Shown: positions 1-5,061 of the stretch, piece by piece
Position numbering within the stretch: position 1 is the first letter of the stretch
Layout of the letters: every line of letters starts with the position of its first letter
DNA from: an uncultured Alistipes sp.
GTDB taxonomy: Bacteria > Bacteroidota > Bacteroidia > Bacteroidales > Rikenellaceae
Assembly (NCBI GenBank): GCA_900769525.1
Contig: CAAGGY010000104.1
Location: 1 to 5,061 of the forward strand
Reading direction: 5' to 3'
Length of the DNA stretch: 5,061 nucleotides
Notes under the pieces: generated by a model
Databases searched by the model: none
Told to the model about the DNA's origin: nothing
The model's input: only the letters and a program-made list of their open reading frames with translations
Position numbers and translations under genes: made by a program

Positions 1-159
1 AGTTGGGCTACGGCTGCACGCAACCATAATGTGCCGATATCGGTTATAAGTCAGGGTATGGGACATAGCTCGGAGCAGACCACCAGAATTTACTTAACAA
101 TGTTAGAAAATTCGGTTATAGATGATGCAAATAAGGGAATAATTGAGTCCATTGAGTAA
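1..159 (+). CDS. Tyrosine recombinase (site-specific integrase), C-terminal fragment
   Basis: Frame 1 is open from the left edge to TAA at 157-159 and gives the last 52 residues of a phage-integrase-family tyrosine recombinase; the start lies outside the window. The visible part fits the end of the catalytic domain: WATAAR follows where the R of the R-H-x-x-R/H box is expected, then a helix (NVPISVISQGMGHSS) carrying the conserved LGHSS-like motif with its catalytic His at about residue 22 of the fragment, then TTRIYL with the nucleophilic Tyr at about residue 31. The short tail after the Tyr is normal for Bacteroidota invertases and integrases. The stop codon touches a 20-bp inverted repeat whose other copy lies 286 bp downstream, so this enzyme is the obvious candidate for inverting that segment. 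Catalytic residues upstream (Arg I, Lys, His-x-x-Arg) cannot be checked. Family call is secure; the role as local promoter invertase is inference from position. Confidence 0.9.
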   Translation, partial: SWATAARNHNVPISVISQGMGHSSEQTTRIYLTMLENSVIDDANKGIIESIE

Positions 160-179
160 GAGTTCCACAAAAGAACTAT
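160..179 (+). repeat. Left inverted repeat / recombination site
   Basis: The 20 bases GAGTTCCACAAAAGAACTAT are repeated exactly, as reverse complement, at 466-485. Inside the arm is a smaller dyad, AGTTC (161-165) and GAACT (173-177), around the 7-bp asymmetric core CACAAAA. This is the layout of a tyrosine-recombinase crossover site: two inverted binding half-sites and a 6-8 bp spacer whose asymmetry sets the outcome (inversion or deletion). It begins on the base after the recombinase stop codon, so inversion leaves that reading frame intact. Confidence 0.88.
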
Positions 180-213
180 GCCGAAGGTGTATAGAACTGA
201 TTACAAGCTGAAT

Positions 214-265
214 GTGTAAATGATTAGGCAATATGTTTAAACTTGTAAATGTAATCATCTTACAC
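214..265. repeat. Imperfect dyad in the invertible segment
   Basis: GTGTAAATGATTA (214-226) is the reverse complement of TAATCATCTTACAC (252-265) except for one bulged C (259). The dyad is roughly centred on the 8-bp palindrome GTTTAAAC (235-242). TGTAAATG also occurs directly repeated at 215-222 and 244-251. It may be a transcription terminator for the recombinase gene (no clear T-run follows on the plus strand), a binding site for an accessory DNA-bending protein, or an older recombination site. Function unknown. Confidence 0.45.
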
Positions 266-383
266 CCTTAGACTCTAACTAATTGGCTATGTTAAAATAA
301 AAATTGGCTTTTGCCTACTAACAATCAGATATTTATGACATTCGGATAATAATAAATCGCTGTATATCAGAATAATTTATAAT

Positions 384-400
384 AGTTATTTTGTGGAACG
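384..400 (-). repeat. Third, degenerate copy of the recombination site
   Basis: Bases 384-400 read AGTTATTTTGTGGAACG against AGTTCTTTTGTGGAACT in the right arm (468-484). The 7-bp spacer TTTTGTG is identical; each half-site has one change (A388 for C, G400 for T). Two further matching bases (AT) lie just upstream at 382-383. It points the same way as the right arm, 84 bp away, and opposite to the left arm. It could be an active secondary site or a decayed duplicate; the sequence does not say which. Confidence 0.7.
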
Positions 401-448
401 GTTAGAAAATTAATTGACAAAATATGCATGTATTTAAGTATTTTTACG

Positions 449-456
449 TATCTTTG
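449..456 (+). promoter_or_regulatory. Bacteroidota-type promoter, -7 element, facing the fimbrial operon
   Basis: TATCTTTG matches the Bacteroidota -7 consensus TAnnTTTG at every fixed position and is the only match on either strand between 160 and 588. The upstream stretch is strongly A/T-rich. A clear -33 TTTG is missing at the usual 19-21 base spacing; TTGAC at 414-418 is too far away (30 bases) to count. Transcription should start a few bases downstream, about 460-466, giving a leader of roughly 125 bases before the ATG at 589. Its position inside the inverted repeats makes it the likely phase-switched element. Confidence 0.72.
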
Positions 457-465
457 CTTGTTGAT

Positions 466-485
466 ATAGTTCTTTTGTGGAACTC
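466..485 (-). repeat. Right inverted repeat / recombination site
   Basis: Exact reverse complement of 160-179 over 20 bases; identity ends at both borders. Half-sites AGTTC (468-472) and GAACT (480-484) flank the spacer TTTTGTG. The site starts 10 bases after the -7 promoter element, so transcripts should begin just before or within this arm and keep the same leader downstream. Confidence 0.88.
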
Positions 486-490
486 CACTA

Positions 491-505
491 TGAGATTATA
501 TCTCA
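491..505 (+). promoter_or_regulatory. Perfect 6-bp palindrome/hairpin in the operon leader
   Basis: TGAGAT (491-496) and ATCTCA (500-505) form a perfect inverted repeat with a 3-base loop TAT, five bases after the right inverted repeat. It sits in the predicted 5' leader, outside the invertible DNA, so it stays with the operon in both orientations. It could be an RNA hairpin affecting stability or read-through, or a 15-bp operator for a dimeric regulator. The rest of 506-588 is A-rich with no further clear signal. Confidence 0.4.
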
Positions 506-588
506 ACTCACAAAACAAACAATCGATTTTTAATGATTTAGAGGCGATAAAAAGCCTTGCATTATAAGCTACTACTAAACGAAAAACT

Positions 589-1182
589 ATGAAACCCAAG
601 TATAGTTTTTGCTTACTGCTACTGCTCCTTTTCATAGGACATAGTACATCACGAGTTAGTGCACAAGATTGGGCCATTAAGACCAATATCGTCTATGATG
701 CCACAGCAACAGTAAACCTTGGTGTTGAAGTTGGCCTTGCACCAAAATGGACGCTCGATATCTCTGGTAATTTCAACGCCTGGAGCAAAAACGAGGCAAC
801 CAAGTGGAAGCACTGGTTAGTCCAGCCAGAGGCTCGCTACTGGTTTTGCGACCGTTTCTCACGCCACTTCATCGGCGTTCACGCCATCGCTGGAGCCTAC
901 AACGTAGGTGGCATCAACATCAATCTATCATTTTTAGGCTCCGACTTCTCGGTGCTCAAGAATAAGCGTTATCAGGGCTACGCCTATGGCGGTGGAGTTG
1001 CATATGGCTTTGCATTTATGCTCTCAAAGCATATCAACCTCGAACTCGAGGCGGGCTTCGGCTATGCCTACCTCGACTACGACGTCTACGATTGTGGCTA
1101 CTGTGGACGTAGAATCGGTAATGGCGGCCACCACTATTTTGGCCCAACAAAGGCGGCTATAAACCTGGCATTTCTATTCTAA
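589..1182 (+). CDS. DUF3575 family protein, probable outer-membrane beta-barrel
   Basis: The product has 197 residues. ATG 589 is the first start after an in-frame stop (TAA 565-567) and follows an A-rich leader without Shine-Dalgarno, as usual in Bacteroidota. Residues 1-25 are a signal peptide (KPKYSFCLLLLLLFIGH, likely cleaved after VSA). The mature part is built of alternating beta-strand-like stretches: DWAIKTNIVYDATATVNLGVEVGL at the N-terminus, LVQPEARYWF, and YFGPTKAAINLAFLF at the end, finishing on Phe as outer-membrane barrels do. These are DUF3575 hallmarks, including a C-G-Y-C-G pair of cysteines (C169, C172) before the YFGPTK motif. The family is common beside fimbrial genes in Bacteroidales, but its exact role (assembly, anchoring or stabilising) is not established to my knowledge. 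It is first in the operon, 12 bases before the DUF3868 gene, so the two are probably cotranscribed and may act together in the envelope. Family assignment is confident; the barrel is inferred. Confidence 0.86.
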   Translation: MKPKYSFCLLLLLLFIGHSTSRVSAQDWAIKTNIVYDATATVNLGVEVGLAPKWTLDISGNFNAWSKNEATKWKHWLVQPEARYWFCDRFSRHFIGVHAIAGAYNVGGININLSFLGSDFSVLKNKRYQGYAYGGGVAYGFAFMLSKHINLELEAGFGYAYLDYDVYDCGYCGRRIGNGGHHYFGPTKAAINLAFLF

Positions 1183-1194
1183 CACACCAACGCT

Positions 1195-2640
1195 ATGAGA
1201 ACAATTCTACTGACCATCGTAGCCACGCTCTCTGTGGCTATGGGTTTTGCTCAAGATAGTACCGAAATCGCAGTCAAAGAGTATACCCTGGAGCTAAAGT
1301 CTGATGGTAGTCTTAGTGTCGATATTGATATCGACTTTTCGCAACTCGACATCAAAACTACGCAGCTCGTGGTGCTCACACCCATCATTGTCAATGGCCA
1401 AAACAGCCTCGAGCTGAAGTCTATTGCCGTGTATGGCCGCAATCGCCGAATCTACTATCTGCGTAACGAGGAGGAGCGCCCTACAACCCCAGACGATGTT
1501 GTCCTAAAGCCTCGTGAGGCACGTGATGTCATTGTCTACAACACCTCGCTGCCCTTTGCCGAGTGGATGGATGGCTGTCGTGTCAACCTGCTACGCACCG
1601 ACTACGGCTGTTGTGGCAAACCAACAGAGCTTGGCAGCACGCCGCTTGTTGAGCGATTCCCCATCGAGTCCTACTACCCCGAGCTTATCTACCTACGTCC
1701 TAAGCACGAGGCTGTTAAGACACGTCAGATTAGCGGCTCGGCATTCATCGACTTCCCCGTGAGCCAGACAGTTATCTATCCCGACTACCGCAACAACGTG
1801 GCGGAGCTCGCCAAGATTACGGGCACTATCGACTCTGTAAAGCGTGATCAGGATATCACCATTAAGTCGATATCAATCAAGGGTTTTGCCTCGCCTGAGA
1901 GCCCTTATAGCAACAACACACGCCTGGCTAAAGGTCGTACCGAGGCTCTTAAGGCCTATGTCGAGAATATGTACCACTTTGGCGAGGGCTTTATCAAGAC
2001 CGACTTCGAGCCTGAGGACTGGGCGGGCCTTGAGCGCTATGTCGAGGCCTCGTCGCTGCCACACAAGCGAGAGATCTTGGCCGCTATACGCTCTAACCGT
2101 GAGCCCGATAACAAGGAGTGGTTCATCAAGTCTCGTTGGCGTGAGGACTACCGCTTCCTGCTCCAGAACTGCTACCCTGCACTCCGTCACTCCGACTACG
2201 TTATCGAGTATGAGATTCGCAGCTATAGCAACCCAGCAGATATCGAGCGAATACTTAACTCTGCACCCCAAAACCTCTCGTTGGAGGAGTTTTATATCCT
2301 TGCCCAGACATACGAACCTGGAAGTGATAAGTTTAACGAGCTCTTTGAGACTGCGGTGAGAATGTATCCTAACGATCCTGTGGCAAATCTCAATGCTGCC
2401 AACTCAGCAATCCTCAAGGGCGATTATAGCTCTGCGCTTCGCTATCTCGACAAGGCGGGCGATATGGCCGAGGCTATCTACACACGTGGAGCTTTGGAGG
2501 TCTACAAGGAGAACAACGAGGCGGCTAAGCCACTCTTCGAGGAGGCTAAGCGCCGAGGTGTGCCTCAGGCCGAGACAGCCCTTGCGGAGATTGCCATAAA
2601 TCGAAATATTGTCACTACGAAACACATACAAACAAAATAA
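1195..2640 (+). CDS. DUF3868 protein with OmpA-like region and TPR-like C-terminus
   Basis: The product has 481 residues, starting 12 bases after the previous stop. A signal peptide spans residues 1-19 (cleavage after GFA). Residues about 20-120 resemble DUF3868: beta-rich, with VLTPIIVNGQNSLELKSIAVYGR, a pattern of outer-surface or periplasmic proteins in fimbrial loci. Around 205-343 lies an OmpA-C-like region: IKSISIKGFASPES (G230, S233) then NNTRLAKGRTEALKAYV, which matches the G-x-(T/A)-(D/S)...N..L(A/S)..RA peptidoglycan-binding pattern, with PES replacing the usual TDS. From about 364 to 466 the chain is helical with TPR-like repeats (NLNAANSAILKGDYSSALRYLDKAG; AIYTRGALEVYKENNEAAKPLFEEAKRRG). 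Cysteines C128, C139 and C140 (a YGCCG motif) may form disulfides. Likely role, by inference: periplasmic or outer-membrane-associated scaffold linking the pilus apparatus to the cell wall. It precedes the pilins in the same operon. Confidence 0.84.
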   Translation: MRTILLTIVATLSVAMGFAQDSTEIAVKEYTLELKSDGSLSVDIDIDFSQLDIKTTQLVVLTPIIVNGQNSLELKSIAVYGRNRRIYYLRNEEERPTTPDDVVLKPREARDVIVYNTSLPFAEWMDGCRVNLLRTDYGCCGKPTELGSTPLVERFPIESYYPELIYLRPKHEAVKTRQISGSAFIDFPVSQTVIYPDYRNNVAELAKITGTIDSVKRDQDITIKSISIKGFASPESPYSNNTRLAKGRTEALKAYVENMYHFGEGFIKTDFEPEDWAGLERYVEASSLPHKREILAAIRSNREPDNKEWFIKSRWREDYRFLLQNCYPALRHSDYVIEYEIRSYSNPADIERILNSAPQNLSLEEFYILAQTYEPGSDKFNELFETAVRMYPNDPVANLNAANSAILKGDYSSALRYLDKAGDMAEAIYTRGALEVYKENNEAAKPLFEEAKRRGVPQAETALAEIAINRNIVTTKHIQTK

Positions 2641-2684
2641 CAAACAACAAACAATTTTAATCATTAACTAAATTTTCAGTTTTT
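2641..2684 (+). promoter_or_regulatory. A/T-rich translation leader before the first pilin
   Basis: These 44 bases contain almost no G (a single G just before the T-run) and no Shine-Dalgarno sequence; they open with CAAACAACAAACAATTTTAA and end in five T before the ATG. Unstructured A/T-rich leaders promote strong translation in Bacteroidota, fitting an abundant pilin. No hairpin or convincing internal promoter is seen, so the pilin is probably read from the upstream promoter. Confidence 0.4.
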
Positions 2685-4295
2685 ATGAAAAAGTATCTAT
2701 TTATTGCACTTGCAGCATTGAGTTTTGCTGCTTGTGAGAAGAGTGCTGATGAGAACAAAACTCAGCAGAACGCAGAGTTGGAGCAGTCGTATATCTCTAT
2801 CACTCTAGCTTCAAGTGACATGGGTACTCGTGCAGAGGACGAGTTGGGTAAGAATTTTGAGGACGGTTTGGAGGCAGAGAGTGCTGTTGACAAGGCTTAT
2901 GTCTTCTTCTTCCGCGATGGCGAAGCATTCCCAGTATCTTACTCTAACAACACCACTACTGAGGGTCCAGCAGACGGTAGTAACTACCTTCCTTTGACTC
3001 TAACGATGAACGATGAGGGTGATGCTACAAACAATGTGTCAGACTACTCAAACGAGATTTTGGTTATTGAGAACTACCAGGGTGAGTATCCTAACCAGGT
3101 AATTGCAGTTCTCAACTGGCAGCCAACAGCAGCCAACTACGACATCGCAGACCTTCAGAAAGAGTTGCTCGCTATCAAGAATGGAGATCATTTCGTTATG
3201 TGCAACTCAGTTTATGCTGACGAGTCAACACCTAAGAAAACTATCATTGCTACCCCTATAACTGAGGCGAACATTGGCACTGAGAATAATATCAACGAGC
3301 TCGAGGCTGTTCAGATCTATGTTGAGCGTCTTGCTGCTAAGGTTACATATTCAGCTGCAAACAATGGTATATTTGATATTAAGAAGACTGTTCTCGATAG
3401 AACTACTAACGAAGAGATTAAGGTTTATGCACAGATCAAGGGTTACGAGCTCTTCGATGCTTACTACGATTCTTGGTTGGTAAAGCAGATTAATCCTAAC
3501 TGGTCTAACACTGATCTCGGCTTCACTTGGAACGACTCTCCTCTCTATCGTAGCTACTGGGCTGACTCTAATCGTGCAGATTCATTCCCTGCAAGCAACT
3601 CATTCAACTGGGAGGATAACCCAGCAGAGGCATACTGTGGTGAGAATACTCGTCCAGATGCAGATGATCGTACAAAGGTTATTATCAAGGCTCAGTTGGT
3701 TGATGCGAATGATAATCCAGTAGAGGTTGTTAACTGGCTTGGTAAGGACTACGTAGGTGAGGATTACCTCAAGATTGTTGTAGCAAATACTCTCAACCAG
3801 AAGTATTTCTCTTCAACAGATGAGATGGTATATAAGGGTATTGAGCCAAAGGATTTGAAGTGTGTAATATCTGCGTCAACTGCCAACGATGCATACTATG
3901 TTTACTTCCAGCTTGAGAATGCTACTGCTGATTATGGTGTTAATAAGACTTGGTATGAGAGAACTGCGGATGGCCACTACACAGCTGTTACAGATATGAA
4001 CACTAAACTTTTGGATGTTCACCCAGCATTGGTTTACAAGAATGGTATGACATACTACTATACTGATATCCGCCACCTTGCAAATGATGTGACTAAGACT
4101 GGTGCATACGGTGTTGTTCGTAACCACGTATACAAGGTAAATATCACTGACATTACAGGCTTCGGTACACCAGTTTACGATCCTACACAGGATTTCGTAG
4201 AGGTTGAGACTCCTGAGGATATCTACACTTATGTATCTGCTCAGATCAACATCCTCTCTTGGCGCATTGTTAATCGCGACTACAACTTGCAGTAA
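2685..4295 (+). CDS. Mfa1/FimA-family major fimbrial subunit (lipoprotein pilin)
   Basis: The product has 536 residues, close to known Mfa1-type shaft pilins. It begins with a lipoprotein signal (KKYLFIALAALSFAAC, lipid Cys17). Family landmarks follow in order: YISITLASSDMGTRAED with a candidate Arg49-Ala50 maturation site; AYVFFFRDGEAFPV; NQVIAVLNW (137-145); IYVERLAAKV (211-220), a signature of the P_gingi_FimA/Mfa1 fold; VVRNHVYKVNITDITGFGTPV near 477-497; and the terminal AQINILSWRIV (519-529). In type V pili the lipidated precursor reaches the cell surface, an Arg-specific protease removes the N-terminal strand, and subunits polymerise by strand exchange; these steps are inferred here by homology. 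The start is fixed by the lipoprotein signal. Codons lean to T-ending forms (GCT, GTT, ACT, TCT) more than in the two preceding genes, as expected for a highly made protein. It resembles Mfa1 more than FimA; whether it forms shaft or tip is less certain. Confidence 0.92.
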   Translation: MKKYLFIALAALSFAACEKSADENKTQQNAELEQSYISITLASSDMGTRAEDELGKNFEDGLEAESAVDKAYVFFFRDGEAFPVSYSNNTTTEGPADGSNYLPLTLTMNDEGDATNNVSDYSNEILVIENYQGEYPNQVIAVLNWQPTAANYDIADLQKELLAIKNGDHFVMCNSVYADESTPKKTIIATPITEANIGTENNINELEAVQIYVERLAAKVTYSAANNGIFDIKKTVLDRTTNEEIKVYAQIKGYELFDAYYDSWLVKQINPNWSNTDLGFTWNDSPLYRSYWADSNRADSFPASNSFNWEDNPAEAYCGENTRPDADDRTKVIIKAQLVDANDNPVEVVNWLGKDYVGEDYLKIVVANTLNQKYFSSTDEMVYKGIEPKDLKCVISASTANDAYYVYFQLENATADYGVNKTWYERTADGHYTAVTDMNTKLLDVHPALVYKNGMTYYYTDIRHLANDVTKTGAYGVVRNHVYKVNITDITGFGTPVYDPTQDFVEVETPEDIYTYVSAQINILSWRIVNRDYNLQ

Positions 4296-4302
4296 TTTAT
4301 TT

Positions 4303-4359
4303 CGGAGTAGTAGCTCCGTGGCAATGGCTGCGGAGCCGCTACTTAATGACTACTTTTTT
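4303..4359 (+). terminator. Stem-loop with T-run between the two pilin genes (attenuator-like)
   Basis: AGTAGTAGCTCCG (4306-4318) pairs with CGGAGCCGCTACT (4331-4343) over 13 positions with one wobble and one mismatch, enclosing a 12-base loop. Six T follow at 4354-4359, ten bases after the stem, so it is not a textbook terminator. CGGAG at 4303-4307 can pair instead with CTCCG at 4314-4318, competing with the larger stem. It lies 8 bases after the first pilin stop and 18 before the second pilin start. It may partly terminate transcription or protect the 3' end of the upstream pilin mRNA. Confidence 0.55.
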
Positions 4360-4376
4360 AACCAAACTATTTGATT

Positions 4377-5061
4377 ATGAAAAAGTATCTATTTTTAGCA
4401 ATCGCACTCCTTGGCTTGGCATCGTGCACAAAGGACGACATAGCTAATGGCAATAACCCCATCCACAACGGTGAGATTGAGGAGTCGTATATCGCTATCA
4501 ACCTCTCAGCATCGGAGAATACCCGCGCTGCGGATGGTGTATATGTTGAGGGAGCTGAGGCTGAGCGAGCTGTTAAAACTGCACACTTCTTCTTCTTCAA
4601 GGATGGTGCGCCATTCCCAGTAAACATCACAAACGGAACAACTGTCACTTCGCCAGGTGGTACTATTAACCACCTTTCTGCATCTCTTTCAGGTAGCAAA
4701 GATGGCATGGATAACGTCTCTGATATAAAGGATGTAGTTCTTCTTATTAGCAATTACAAGGGTGAGTTCCCTAATCAGATTGTTGCTGTACTTAACTGGA
4801 GCCCAGAGCCTACTCAGGCATACGAACTCTCTGAGCTTGAAACTGCTGTAAGCATTGCAACAGAGTATGATTCAACAGATTACTTTGTGATGAGCAATGC
4901 GGTGTATGCAACTCCAGACAAAAAAGTAATGAATGCTACACCTCTTACAGCAGATAACATCAAGACAACTGAGACAGATGCTTTGGCTGCACCAGTGAAT
5001 ATCTATGTTGAGCGTGTTGCTGCAAAGGTAACTGTAACAACTGCTAACGGCAGCACTAAGA
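4377..5061 (+). CDS. Second Mfa1/FimA-family fimbrial subunit, 3' end outside the window
   Basis: ATG 4377 opens a frame with no stop up to the right edge, giving 228 complete codons. It starts with a lipoprotein signal (KKYLFLAIALLGLASC, lipid Cys17) and parallels the upstream pilin along its length: SYIAINLSASENTRAAD with candidate cleavage at Arg50-Ala51, AHFFFFKDGAPFPV, NVSD, NYKGEFPNQIVAVLNW (126-141), DYFVMSNAVYA, and IYVERVAAKV (209-218). By eye the two proteins share perhaps two fifths of residues, with loops differing; the first 18 bases of the genes are identical. They are paralogues from tandem duplication followed by divergence. The missing half would hold the GFGTPV and INILSW landmarks if the gene is intact. 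It may be an alternative shaft subunit, a minor subunit, or a tip component; the high similarity favours a shaft-type pilin. An 81-bp gap with a stem-loop separates it from the first pilin. Confidence 0.9.
   Translation, partial: MKKYLFLAIALLGLASCTKDDIANGNNPIHNGEIEESYIAINLSASENTRAADGVYVEGAEAERAVKTAHFFFFKDGAPFPVNITNGTTVTSPGGTINHLSASLSGSKDGMDNVSDIKDVVLLISNYKGEFPNQIVAVLNWSPEPTQAYELSELETAVSIATEYDSTDYFVMSNAVYATPDKKVMNATPLTADNIKTTETDALAAPVNIYVERVAAKVTVTTANGSTK

Larger units (their letters stand above)
160..485. other. Putative invertible promoter segment (inverton)
   Basis: Two perfect 20-bp inverted repeats (160-179 and 466-485) enclose 286 bp of AT-rich DNA with no credible gene. A tyrosine recombinase ends immediately to the left and a fimbrial operon begins 103 bp to the right. 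The segment holds one TAnnTTTG promoter element, at its right end, facing the operon; no CAAAnnTA (the same element on the minus strand) is found inside it. Inversion should therefore remove transcription of the operon and point the promoter back across the end of the recombinase gene. This arrangement is well established for phase-variable surface structures in Bacteroidales. The orientation given is the predicted ON state. Inversion itself is inferred; the repeats, promoter match and gene order are seen directly. Confidence 0.85.

Noticed and set aside
193..198. AGAACT after the left repeat as another recombination half-site
   Set aside because: Only six bases match and neither the spacer nor the second half-site is present.
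281..309. Direct repeat AATTGGCT (281-288 and 302-309)
   Set aside because: Only 8 bases long in AT-rich DNA, with no link to the recombination sites; likely chance.
414..418. TTGAC as a sigma70-like -35 or Bacteroidota -33 element for the promoter at 449
   Set aside because: The 30-base gap to the -7 element is too long for either promoter type.
444..686. Minus-strand open frame of 80 codons across the promoter, right repeat and start of the DUF3575 gene
   Set aside because: It overlaps the promoter, the recombination site and a confident signal-peptide-bearing gene; its protein resembles no family and has no leader of its own.
1251..2664. Several open frames of 60-170 codons on both strands within the DUF3868 gene
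   Set aside because: They lie in other frames of a long, well-supported gene, have Arg/Ser/Leu-rich low-information products, and reflect its GC-rich codon use.
2669..2676. TAAATTTT as an internal promoter before the first pilin
   Set aside because: It misses the final G of TAnnTTTG and lies only 8 bases before the ATG, leaving no room for a leader.
2815..4127. Short open frames inside the first pilin gene, both strands
   Set aside because: Shadows of a clearly recognised pilin; no signal, motif or start context supports them.
4367..4753. Minus-strand open frame of 128 codons opposite the second pilin
   Set aside because: It is antisense to a recognised lipoprotein pilin and gives a protein with no recognisable features.

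Overview
The window looks like a fimbria (type V pilus) locus from a Bacteroidales bacterium, placed behind a promoter that appears to be switched by site-specific DNA inversion. Three things point to Bacteroidota. The only good promoter match has the Bacteroidota -7 form TAnnTTTG. The genes start behind A/T-rich leaders with no Shine-Dalgarno sequence. The protein families (DUF3575, DUF3868, Mfa1/P_gingi_FimA-type lipoprotein pilins) are typical of this phylum. Genus cannot be decided from the sequence alone.

Left part (1-588): the window opens in the last 52 codons of a tyrosine recombinase, whose stop codon (157-159) directly abuts a perfect 20-bp inverted repeat. The repeat is at 160-179, with its mate at 466-485. 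Between the arms lie 286 bp of AT-rich, non-coding DNA. Its one consensus promoter (TATCTTTG, 449-456) points right, towards the fimbrial genes, so the DNA as given is in the predicted ON state. Each arm is a small recombinase-type site: AGTTC and GAACT half-sites around a 7-bp asymmetric spacer. A third, degenerate copy of the site (384-400), in the same orientation as the right arm, sits on the other side of the promoter. The promoter is therefore also flanked by direct repeats. A long imperfect dyad (214-265) and a short leader hairpin (491-505) are also present.

Right part (589-5061): four co-oriented genes follow with short gaps (12, 44 and 81 bp). They encode a DUF3575 outer-membrane beta-barrel-like protein, a DUF3868 protein with an OmpA-like region and C-terminal helical repeats, a complete Mfa1-family major pilin lipoprotein, and a second, paralogous Mfa1-family pilin that runs off the right edge. 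A stem-loop with alternative pairings, followed by a T-run, lies between the two pilins and could set their relative expression.

Working model (inference): the recombinase flips the promoter segment, switching the whole envelope-protein plus pilin operon on and off. The DUF3575 and DUF3868 proteins would provide an outer-membrane/periplasmic platform or accessory function, and the two pilins would be alternative or successive subunits exported as lipoproteins and matured at a conserved Arg-Ala site.
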